Source: Solihabitans fulvus | GTDB lineage: Bacteria > Actinomycetota > Actinomycetes > Mycobacteriales > Pseudonocardiaceae | Reading direction: 5' to 3' | Length of the DNA stretch: 64,000 nt | Assembly (NCBI RefSeq): GCF_008386585.1 | Contig: NZ_VUOB01000022.1 | Span: 248,001-312,000, forward strand | Shown: positions 54,872 through 61,731 of the stretch, one piece after another | Numbering within the stretch: the stretch's first letter is position 1 | Layout of the letters: the number at the start of each line of letters is the position of its first letter | Program-made: the position numbers and the translations under genes | Notes under the pieces: generated by a model | What the model was told of the DNA's origin: nothing | The model's database searches: none | Seen by the model: the letters and a program-made list of their open reading frames with translations, nothing else

Positions 54872-55183
54872 ATGGAGACCGTCGCCCTGCACACCCGGCT
54901 CAGGCCGGGCAAGGAGGCCGACTACGACCGGGTGCACGCGGAGATCCCGGCCGAGCTGGACGAGGCGCTGCGCGCGGCAGGCGTGCACGCGTGGCGGATC
55001 TGGCGCAGCGGCCGGGACCTGTTCCACCTGGTGGAGTGCGAGGACTACCAGGCGATGCGCGGGCACCTGCGTGACCACCCGGCGAACATCCCGTGGCAGG
55101 CCAGGATGGCCGAGCTGTTGGAGGTCGCCGACGACTACTCGGGCGCCGAGCCCGAGGTGAAGCTCGTCTGGACACTCCCGTGA
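54872..55183 (+). CDS. L-rhamnose/L-fucose mutarotase family protein
   Basis: A 103-residue RhaM-fold protein that interconverts alpha and beta anomers. The opening TVALHTRLRPGKEADYDRVHAEIP supplies the active-site His, and HAWRIWRSGRDLFHLVECEDY and IPWQARMAELL are typical. AAGGAGAC precedes the ATG. It provides the anomer used by the dehydrogenase, whose GTG start overlaps this stop. Family members act on rhamnose or fucose; fucose is chosen from context. Confidence 0.9.
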   Translation: METVALHTRLRPGKEADYDRVHAEIPAELDEALRAAGVHAWRIWRSGRDLFHLVECEDYQAMRGHLRDHPANIPWQARMAELLEVADDYSGAEPEVKLVWTLP

Positions 55184-56160
55184 GCCGCCTCGGCGACACG
55201 GGCGTCACCGTGACCGCCCTAGGCTTCGGAGCCGCGCCCATCGGCAACCTCTACCGCGAGGTGTCCGACGAACAGGCCCAGGCTGCCGTGGACACCGCCT
55301 GGGACACCGGGGTCCGCTACTTCGACACCGCCCCCCACTACGGCCTTGGCCTGGCCGAACGCCGCCTAGGCGCGGCCCTAGCGAACCGCCCCCGCGCGGA
55401 ATACACCCTCTCCACCAAGGTAGGCCGCCTACTGGAGCCCTCCACCACCAGCGGAACCGACCTGGAAGCCGGCGGCTTCGCAGTACCAGCAACCCACCGC
55501 CGCGTCTGGGACTTCACCGCCGACGGAGTAAAACGATCCATCGAATCCTCCTTGGACAGACTCAACCTGGACCGAATCGACGTCGTTTACCTGCACGACC
55601 CCGACGACCACTGGGCGCAGGCCGCGACCCAGGGCGTCCCCGCCCTAGCCGCCCTGCGCGACGAGGGCGTGATCGGCGCGATCGGCGTTGGCATGAACCA
55701 GTGGGAACTGCCGGCCAGGTTCGTCCGCGAGACCGACATCGACGTGGTGATGCTCGCCGGCCGTTACACCCTCCTAGAACAGTCCGCGCTGGCCGAGTTC
55801 CTCCCACTCTGTGCGGAACGCGGCGTGTCGGTAGTAGCGGCCGGAGTCTTCAACTCGGGCCTGCTGTCCAGGCCGCAGGTCCCCGAACACGCGAAGTACA
55901 ACTACACCGACGCCCCGGCCGAACTGGTGGACCGAGCTGGCCGCATCGCCGAAGTCTGCACCCGCCACGGCACCACCCTGCCCCAGGCGGCCATCCAGTT
56001 CCCCCTGGGCCACCCCGCGGTCGCCTCGGTCGTGATTGGCTCCCGCACACCCGAACAGATGCGCCAGAACGCCGACTACTTCGCCGCCCCCCTACCCCCC
56101 GAACTGTGGGCCGACCTAAGCGAGTCGGGCCTGCTCCCACCAGGGACCCCGACCCCATGA
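55180..56160 (+). CDS. Aldo/keto reductase, predicted L-fucose dehydrogenase
   Basis: A 326-residue AKR of the D-threo-aldose/L-fucose dehydrogenase group. VTALGFGAAPIGNLYREV, VRYFDTAPHYGLGLAERRLG (Asp, Tyr), STKVGRLLEP (Lys) and VVYLHDPDDHW (His) complete the tetrad. QLPLGHP-like QFPLGHPAVASVVIGSRTPEQ is the cofactor region. It oxidises L-fucose at C1 to L-fucono-lactone with NAD(P). The GTG start overlaps the mutarotase stop, and the ATGA overlap downstream couples it to the lactonase. Confidence 0.91.
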   Translation: MSRLGDTGVTVTALGFGAAPIGNLYREVSDEQAQAAVDTAWDTGVRYFDTAPHYGLGLAERRLGAALANRPRAEYTLSTKVGRLLEPSTTSGTDLEAGGFAVPATHRRVWDFTADGVKRSIESSLDRLNLDRIDVVYLHDPDDHWAQAATQGVPALAALRDEGVIGAIGVGMNQWELPARFVRETDIDVVMLAGRYTLLEQSALAEFLPLCAERGVSVVAAGVFNSGLLSRPQVPEHAKYNYTDAPAELVDRAGRIAEVCTRHGTTLPQAAIQFPLGHPAVASVVIGSRTPEQMRQNADYFAAPLPPELWADLSESGLLPPGTPTP

Positions 56161-57002
56161 CCGTCGACGCGCACCACCACGTGTGGGACCTGGCGGCCCG
56201 CGACCAGACCTGGATCACCGGCCCCGACCTGGCCCCGCTCCGTCGCACCTTCGGCGTGCCCGACCTGGCGCCGCTGGCCGCCGAGGCCGGCATCACCACC
56301 ACCGTGCTGGTGCAGACCGTTACCGTGGCCGAGGAGACCCCGGAACTCCTGGCCCTGGCGGAGGAATCCGACCTCATCGGCGCGGTGGTCGGCTGGACCG
56401 ACCTGACTGCCCCCGACGTTGCCGACACCCTCGCCGCCCTCCGCGAGGCCCCCGGCGGCCGGTGGCTGCGCGGAATCCGACACCAGGTGCAGGCCGAGCC
56501 GGATCCAGAGTGGTTGTGCCGCAAGGACGTCCGACACGGCCTGGCCCAGGTGGGCCGCGCCGGGCTGGTCTACGAGCTGCTCACGCTCCCACACCAACTA
56601 CCGGCCGCCCTGAGCACGGTCCAGGCCCTACCCGAGGTGGAATTCGTCCTGGACCACTGCTCAAAACCGCCGGTGCGGACCGGCGAACTGCAACCCTGGG
56701 CAAGCCGCCTACGCGCGCTAGCAGCCCTACCCAACGTCACCTGCAAACTATCCGGCCTGGTAACCGAGGCCGACTGGACAACGTGGTCCATCCCCGACCT
56801 ACGCCCCTACGTAGAAGCGGTCCTCACCGCCTTCGGCCCGACCCGCGTCATGTTCGGCTCCGACTGGCCGGTCTGCCTACTAGCCGCGACCTACCCACAA
56901 GTCCTAGAAGCAGCAGAGAACCTAACCAAAGACCTAACAAAACCCGAACGCACCGCCATCTTCACCACCACAGCAACAAAGACCTACCGCCTCCACCTTT
57001 GA
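56157..57002 (+). CDS. Amidohydrolase-family L-fuconolactonase
   Basis: A 281-residue metal-dependent hydrolase (amidohydrolase_2). DAHHHVWDLAARDQTWI is the HxH metal motif and typical start; IRHQVQAEPDPEWL, FVLDHCSKPP and VMFGSDWPVC are the other family blocks. COG3618 enzymes of this type open L-fuconolactone or L-rhamnonolactone. Here it links the dehydrogenase to L-fuconate dehydratase. It is the last recognisable gene of the operon. Codon choice becomes less GC3-rich toward the 3' end (many CTA, CCA, ACA). Confidence 0.91.
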   Translation: MTVDAHHHVWDLAARDQTWITGPDLAPLRRTFGVPDLAPLAAEAGITTTVLVQTVTVAEETPELLALAEESDLIGAVVGWTDLTAPDVADTLAALREAPGGRWLRGIRHQVQAEPDPEWLCRKDVRHGLAQVGRAGLVYELLTLPHQLPAALSTVQALPEVEFVLDHCSKPPVRTGELQPWASRLRALAALPNVTCKLSGLVTEADWTTWSIPDLRPYVEAVLTAFGPTRVMFGSDWPVCLLAATYPQVLEAAENLTKDLTKPERTAIFTTTATKTYRLHL

Positions 57003-57061
57003 CACCAAACGCAACCCAACGGCTCTACCGACACCCACCGCCCAAGCGGAGACTGGCTGCC

Positions 57062-57511
57062 ATGACGCGGTTGCGCTTGTCCACCGTCCGGGACTCCGCG
57101 CTGGCCCGGCGCTGGCTGCGCCGCACCGCGTCCCCCGACATCCAACCCACCCCGGACGTCATCCGAATAGCCCCAGACGTTGCCTGGCGCGTACTACCGG
57201 CCCCAGGCGTGGTCCTGGCCAAGCCAGCCCGACCCAGCGACCGCGAACTACATCTCCGGGTACTGCTGTCCGCGCTGTCCAACCGCCCGGACGCTGTCGA
57301 CCACGTCGAGGTGTCCCGCGACGGCCACCAACTGGGCGTGCAGGTCTGGGTCCGCGAACGGGTGGCGCACCGCAACGAGGCGGTACCGCTGGCCGGCCTG
57401 ATCCGCACCGAGGTGGTGCAGCTCAACGAGCCCGTAGGCAACGCCAAGATCGTCAACCTGGCCGCCTCGCCCCCCAAACCCTTAGGCATCTGGGAAACCA
57501 AGACCGCCTAA
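57062..57511 (+). CDS. Hypothetical protein, no recognised family
   Basis: A 149-codon frame starting MTRLRLSTVRDSALARRWLRR and ending LGIWETKTA. It contains a central segment HLRVLLSALSNRPDAVDHVEVSRDG followed by QLGVQVWVRERVAHRNEAVPL. No signal peptide or membrane helix is apparent. It is 59 bp after the lactonase and convergent with the FadR-type gene, so it may be the last gene of the fucose operon. Its codon usage matches the lactonase 3' end. Function unknown. Confidence 0.55.
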   Translation: MTRLRLSTVRDSALARRWLRRTASPDIQPTPDVIRIAPDVAWRVLPAPGVVLAKPARPSDRELHLRVLLSALSNRPDAVDHVEVSRDGHQLGVQVWVRERVAHRNEAVPLAGLIRTEVVQLNEPVGNAKIVNLAASPPKPLGIWETKTA

Positions 57512-57544
57512 CTCAGCCCCCGCCCAATAAACCCCTCAGGCCTA

Positions 57545-58219
57545 TCAGGCCAGATCAGAAAGCCACTGCTCAACACCAGCCACATGCACCGTGGACCAGG
57601 ACCGAGCCAGCTCCGTCTGGTGCGCGGCCAGGGCGTCCACGATGGCCCGGTGTTCGGCGACTGTCCGATCGACGGCACTGGCCTGGGTGATGCCACGCCA
57701 GATGCGCACCCGCACGGTCGGACCGGCCAGCGTGTCGAGCAACTGCGCCAGGTAGGCGTTGCCGGACGCCTGGGCGATCGCCCGGTGGAAATCGAGGTCG
57801 TGTTCGACCAGTTCCTCCACCGACCTGGCGGACTCGGCGGCGTCGCACAGCGCCCGCAGCGCGGCGACCTCCTCCAACTCGATCCGCTGTGCGGCCATGG
57901 CCGCCGCAGCGGGTTCGAGGATGCGCCGGACCTGGAGGACCTCCAGCACGGAGTCCTCGCCGCGATGCAGCTCCAGCACGAACGACAGCGCGCCGAGCAG
58001 GTCGTCCGCGCGCAGGCTGGACACGTACGTCCCGTCGCCCTGCCGGACGTCGAGCACCCGGACCAGGGACAGCGCCTTGACGGCCTCGCGCAGCGAGTTT
58101 CGGGACAGGCCAAGGCGTTCGGCCAGGTCAGCCTCCCTTGGCAGCCTGTCGCCGGGCTTCAGCTCTCCGGAGACGATCATCTCCTTGACGCGCAGGATCG
58201 CGTCGTCGGTGACGGCCAC
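57545..58219 (-). CDS. FadR/GntR-family regulator of the fucose operon (predicted)
   Basis: A 224-residue regulator. GntR winged helix: ILRVKEMIVSGELKPGDRLPREADLAERLGLSRNSLREAVKAL with GDGTYVS as wing. The all-helical FCD effector domain has metal-binding candidates DLDFHRAIA, H in TVAEHRAIVDAL and STVHVAGV. FCD regulators often sense sugar acids. It sits at the end of the fucose genes on the opposite strand, and the palindrome before it resembles the one before the operon. L-fuconate or a related acid is a likely effector (inference). GTG start. Confidence 0.91.
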   Translation of the reverse strand: MAVTDDAILRVKEMIVSGELKPGDRLPREADLAERLGLSRNSLREAVKALSLVRVLDVRQGDGTYVSSLRADDLLGALSFVLELHRGEDSVLEVLQVRRILEPAAAAMAAQRIELEEVAALRALCDAAESARSVEELVEHDLDFHRAIAQASGNAYLAQLLDTLAGPTVRVRIWRGITQASAVDRTVAEHRAIVDALAAHQTELARSWSTVHVAGVEQWLSDLA

Positions 58220-58239
58220 GGCACCTCGAATTCATCGTC

Positions 58240-58258
58240 GTAGACCTCGGATGTCTAC
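58240..58258. promoter_or_regulatory. Operator-like palindrome before the FadR-type gene
   Basis: GTAGAC-N7-GTCTAC with core AGACCTCGGATGTCT (58242-58256). Its reverse complement, AGACATCCGAGGTCT, matches 11 of 15 bases of the palindrome at 48228-48242 before the fucose operon, including ACATCCGA. It lies 21 bp upstream of the regulator start. Confidence 0.6.
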
Positions 58259-58324
58259 GCCCCAGTATGCGGCAAGACCAGCAACCCTCGCGTGTCGTCG
58301 AGGTAACCCCCATCAACACAACGC

Positions 58325-59206
58325 TCAGCGATGCGTGCCATCAGCAGAGCACCGCGCCCCAGGTTCGACCTGAATAGTGCTGTGCTCGATGCCGAACTCG
58401 TCGCGCAGCAGCCCGTCGAGCGCGGGCCGGGGGTCCGTCCCGCCAGCCGGCGTGACCACGTGCGCGCTGGCCACCAGGACGCCCGAGGTGACCGAGTAGA
58501 CGTGCAGGTCGTGCACGTCGCTGACCCCTTCAGCGCTGGCCATCCGCTCGCGCACCCGCTCGGTGTCGATGCCGGGCGGCGCGGCCTGCAACAGGATGTT
58601 CACCGCGGACCGCAGCAGGGCGATGGCCCTTGGCACCAGCATGATGCCGATCAGCGCCGACACGATCGCATCGGCCCGCTGAAAGCCGGTCAGCGCCATG
58701 ACCACGGCAGCGACTGCGGTGGACGCCGCCGCGAGCGCGTCGCTGAGCACTTCGAGGAACGCGCCCTTGACGTTGAGCGACTCCTTCTGGCCGGACCGCA
58801 GCAGCAGCACGGACGTGGCGTTGCCGGCGAGCGCGATCAGCGCGATCAGCAGCATGCCGCCGGTGGCGACCTCGGGCGGGTTGGCGAACCGCTGCACCGC
58901 GCCGACCAGGATCACGATGCCCATGCCGATCACGACGATGGCGTTCACGGCGGCGGCCAGCACCTCGGCGCGCTGGAGGCCGAAGGTGCGGCGCGCGGTG
59001 GCCGGCCTGCCGGCGAGCCAGATGGCGAACAGCGCGAGCGCCACGCCGAGCGCGTCCACGCTGAGATGAGTGGCGTCGGCGAGCAGCGCGAGCGAGCCGG
59101 TCCACCGCCAGCCGACCAGCTCGATCGCGATGACGGCGAGCGAGATGCCGAGTGCGGCGAACAGGCGGCCCCGGTAGCGGCTGCCCGGGGTTTGCTGGGT
59201 GGTCAC
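58325..59206 (-). CDS. Cation diffusion facilitator (CDF) metal exporter
   Basis: A 293-residue proton/metal antiporter with six predicted helices and a C-terminal cytoplasmic ferredoxin-like domain. The helix 2 metal site is LADATHLSVDALGVAL (Asp, His, Asp). In helix 5 the usual HxxxD reads EVLSDALAAAS, so His is replaced by Glu. This may shift specificity away from zinc. The end SVTSGVLVASAHVV and HSTIQVEPGARC are typical of the CDF tail. Alone on the minus strand, divergent from nagA. Confidence 0.92.
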   Translation of the reverse strand: MTTQQTPGSRYRGRLFAALGISLAVIAIELVGWRWTGSLALLADATHLSVDALGVALALFAIWLAGRPATARRTFGLQRAEVLAAAVNAIVVIGMGIVILVGAVQRFANPPEVATGGMLLIALIALAGNATSVLLLRSGQKESLNVKGAFLEVLSDALAAASTAVAAVVMALTGFQRADAIVSALIGIMLVPRAIALLRSAVNILLQAAPPGIDTERVRERMASAEGVSDVHDLHVYSVTSGVLVASAHVVTPAGGTDPRPALDGLLRDEFGIEHSTIQVEPGARCSADGTHR

Positions 59207-59314
59207 GTGGACGCCTCCACAGGCTGGTGGTCGGCCGTTGTCCGCAACGTAACCGCGCCAGTCGTTGCGCGCTGAGCGAGTCGCCGCCGTGCGCGACGAA
59301 GTCCGTCGAAGGGG

Positions 59315-59331
59315 ACCCGCAATTTGCGGGT
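59315..59331. promoter_or_regulatory. Palindrome in the CDF-nagA gap
   Basis: ACCCGCAA-T-TTGCGGGT is a perfect 8-bp palindrome, 109 bp upstream of the CDF start and 161 bp upstream of nagA. A TTGCGG/TAGTGT promoter-like pair (59324-59329, 59346-59351; 16-bp spacer) overlaps it and reads toward nagA. It could be an operator for either gene. Confidence 0.4.
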
Positions 59332-59359
59332 TACTCCATTTGGCGTAGTGTTGGAATTG

Positions 59360-59396
59360 CCCGCTTCACCCCGCCCCCTCGGTGGAGCGGGTTTTT
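59360..59396 (+). terminator. Intrinsic terminator in the leader upstream of nagA
   Basis: An 11-bp stem CCCGCTTCACC / GGTGGAGCGGG with one G-U pair and a 10-nt loop is followed directly by TTTTT (59392-59396). A canonical terminator with a T-run is rare in this window. It lies between a promoter-like element and the DasR-like site, with no gene ending just upstream on the plus strand. Confidence 0.7.
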
Positions 59397-59462
59397 CACG
59401 CCTTCTTCCGGCATATGGTTACCTTTTCACTAGACGTGACTGTACCCCGTCGGTACCGTCAT

Positions 59463-59478
59463 AATGGTCTGGACCATT
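59463..59478. promoter_or_regulatory. DasR-like operator (dre) upstream of nagA
   Basis: AATGGTCTGGACCATT is a near-perfect palindrome. It matches the core TGGTCTAGACCA of DasR sites known from Streptomyces at 11 of 12 bases. It ends 13 bp before the nagA start. DasR is released by glucosamine-6-P, the product of NagA, so the control logic fits. Confidence 0.8.
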
Positions 59479-59491
59479 TCGGGAGGGGACC

Positions 59492-60706
59492 TTGGACACC
59501 GTTGTCGCAGCTCCACGAGTACTGCTCGGACGGGCCTTCACCGGCCCCGCCTCGGTTCGCATCCGGGGCGGTCGCGTCGTCGAGGTCATCCAGGGCGAAC
59601 CCGACAAGCTGGCGGGCGTCGAGATCCTCGACGAAGGGTTCCTCACGCCGGGCCTGGTCGACGTCCAGGTCAACGGCGCGGTCGGCGTCGACTTCGCCGA
59701 GGTGGACGCGGCCGGCATGCGCGCGGTCGCCGAGGCCCTGCCGCGCACCGGTGTCACCCGCTTCCTGCCGACGCTGATCACCGCGCCGCTGCCGGTGGTC
59801 GTGCGCCAGGCCAGGGCCGTGCTCGCCGCCTCGGCCGCGCTGCCAGACGGCGTCGGCGCGCGCCCGCTCGGCGTGCACCTGGAGGGGCCGTTCCTGTCCC
59901 CGAAGCGCCCCGGCGTGCACGATCCGGCGCTGATGGTGGAGCCGGGCCCCGCGCAGGTCGACGAGCTGCTCTCCGACGACGTGCTCCGGCGCGCGCTGCG
60001 GATGGTCACCCTCGCGCCGGAACAGCCCGGCGGGCTCGACGCCGTGCGCAGGCTGGTCGAGGCCGGGGTGCTGGTCGCGGTCGGGCACAGCGACGCGACC
60101 GGCGAGCAGACCAGGGCCGCCGCCGACGCGGGCGCGCGGATGGTCACCCACCTGTTCAACGCGCAGCGGCCGCTCGGCCACCGCGAGCCCGGCGTGCCGG
60201 GTGTCGCGCTGGTGGACGACCGCTTCACCCTCGGGCTGATCGCCGACCTCGCGCACGTCGGCCCCGACGTCTGCCGGCTGGTCTTCAATGCGGCCGGCTC
60301 GCGGGTCGCGCTGGTCACCGACGCGGTGGCCGCCGCAGGCATGCCGCCGGGCCGCTATCTGCTCGGCGGGGCCGAGGTGCTGCTCACCGAGGAGGGCGTG
60401 CCGCGCTCGCCGCAGGGCACCATCGCCGGCAGCGCGCTGACGCTGGACCGTGCGGTGCGCAACATCGTCTCCGTCGGGGTCGACCCGGCGGCGGCGCTGG
60501 CCTCCGCGACGCTGGTGCCCGCCGAGGTCATCGGCGAGTCCGGGCTCGGCAGGCTGGCTCCCGGGGCCGTGGCCGACCTGGTCTGGTGGGGCCCGGACCT
60601 GGTGCCGCGCAAGGTATGGGTCGACGGCAGGGTCGTGTTCGACGCGGAGAGCGACCTCGACCGCGCCGACGCCGACAACCACGGGTACGCCGCAGCGGGC
60701 CAGTGA
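59492..60706 (+). CDS. nagA: N-acetylglucosamine-6-phosphate deacetylase
   Basis: Removes acetate from GlcNAc-6-P to give glucosamine-6-P. The 404-residue amidohydrolase has GLVDVQVNGAVGVDF, the metal Glu in GVHLEGPFLSPKRPGVHDP, His in AVGHSDATGEQ and THLFNAQRPLGHREPG, and the catalytic Asp in VTDAVAAAGM. The start is TTG at 59492, preceded by GGGAGGGG and only 13 bp from the DasR-like site, so repressor binding would cover the translation region. It works with the BadF-type kinases and SIS protein of this window. Confidence 0.94.
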   Translation: MDTVVAAPRVLLGRAFTGPASVRIRGGRVVEVIQGEPDKLAGVEILDEGFLTPGLVDVQVNGAVGVDFAEVDAAGMRAVAEALPRTGVTRFLPTLITAPLPVVVRQARAVLAASAALPDGVGARPLGVHLEGPFLSPKRPGVHDPALMVEPGPAQVDELLSDDVLRRALRMVTLAPEQPGGLDAVRRLVEAGVLVAVGHSDATGEQTRAAADAGARMVTHLFNAQRPLGHREPGVPGVALVDDRFTLGLIADLAHVGPDVCRLVFNAAGSRVALVTDAVAAAGMPPGRYLLGGAEVLLTEEGVPRSPQGTIAGSALTLDRAVRNIVSVGVDPAAALASATLVPAEVIGESGLGRLAPGAVADLVWWGPDLVPRKVWVDGRVVFDAESDLDRADADNHGYAAAGQ

Positions 60707-60788
60707 GCCGCAGCAGGCCAAGTGACAGGAACGGCCGTCCGCGCCTACGCTACTGACCGGTAACTTCTGGTCGAGCCGAGGAGTGCGG

Positions 60789-61586
60789 ATGACCGACGAA
60801 CTGGTGGCGACGGGCGAACTGGTGACGACGGAGCGACGCGGCCACGTGTTGCTGATCGGGCTGAACCGACCGGCCAAGCGAAACGCCTTCACCGTCGCCA
60901 TGCTGCGGCAGCTCGCCGCCGCCTACGGCGAGCTGGAGGACTCGGACGCGCGGGTCGGCGTGGTCTTCGCGCACGGCGACCACTTCACCGCCGGCCTCGA
61001 TCTCGCCGAGGTCGCGCCACAGCTCGGCGATGGCGGCCTGAACTTCGCCGAGGACGGCGTCGACCCGTGGGGTGGCGCCGGCCGCGAGCGCACCAAGCCG
61101 GTGGTCGTCGCGGTGCAGGGCTGGTGCCTGACCCTGGGCATCGAGCTGCTGCTGGCCGCCGACATCCGGATCGCCGCGACCGACACCCGCTTCGCGCAGA
61201 TCGAGATCCAGCGCGGCATCTACCCGTTCGGCGGCGCCACGATCCGGTTCCCGCGCGAGGCGGGCTGGGGCAACGCGATGCGCTGGCTGCTGACCGGCGA
61301 CGAGTTCGACGCGGTGGAGGCGCACCGGCTCGGACTGGTGCAGGAGGTCGTCGAGCCGGGCCGGCAGGTGGACCGCGCGATCGAGCTGGCCGAGCGGATC
61401 AGCGAGCAGGCGCCGCTCGGCGTCAGGGCCACGCTGGTGTCCGCGCGGCGGGCCGTGGTCGAGGGGGAGCGGGCGGCCGCGCGCCAGCTCGTGCCGGACC
61501 TGCTGCCGCTGTTCCGCACCGCCGACGCGCAGGAGGGCGTGCGGTCCTTCGTGGAGCGCCGCAAGGCCGTCTTCGAGGGGAGATAA
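60789..61586 (+). CDS. Enoyl-CoA hydratase/isomerase family protein
   Basis: A 265-residue crotonase-fold protein. GLNRPAKRNAFTVAMLRQLAAAY is the N-terminal signature. The oxyanion-hole region is HFTAGLDLAEV with QGWCLTLGIELLLAADIRIA. The active-site segment is RFAQIEIQRGIYPFGGATIRFP; a Glu is present in QIEI where many hydratases place the second acid. Substrate unknown. ATG at 60789 with AGGAG 5 nt upstream is preferred over a GTG two codons earlier. Shares the strand with nagA but has no functional link that can be seen. Confidence 0.9.
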   Translation: MTDELVATGELVTTERRGHVLLIGLNRPAKRNAFTVAMLRQLAAAYGELEDSDARVGVVFAHGDHFTAGLDLAEVAPQLGDGGLNFAEDGVDPWGGAGRERTKPVVVAVQGWCLTLGIELLLAADIRIAATDTRFAQIEIQRGIYPFGGATIRFPREAGWGNAMRWLLTGDEFDAVEAHRLGLVQEVVEPGRQVDRAIELAERISEQAPLGVRATLVSARRAVVEGERAAARQLVPDLLPLFRTADAQEGVRSFVERRKAVFEGR

Positions 61587-61617
61587 CGGCCGTCTTGAAC
61601 TAAGTTCTGGAACCCTC

Positions 61618-61667
61618 TTGCACTGTGTTCAAGTCGTGGGCTAACGTTCCACTTGAACACAGTGCAA
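61618..61667 (+). promoter_or_regulatory. Promoter with perfect 17-bp inverted repeat
   Basis: TTGCACTGTGTTCAAGT (61618-61634) and its exact reverse complement (61651-61667) flank a 16-bp spacer. Each arm is itself partly symmetric (TTGnACnnnGTnCAA). TTGCAC in the left arm and TAACGT (61642-61647), 18 bp apart, form a promoter toward the serine hydrolase gene. Two dimers of a repressor could bind and shut it. Confidence 0.7.
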
Positions 61668-61731
61668 GTCGCTGCGCAGGCCACCAGGGCCGGCCCGACG
61701 GCCTGCGAACGACGCGAAAAAGGGGAACCCC

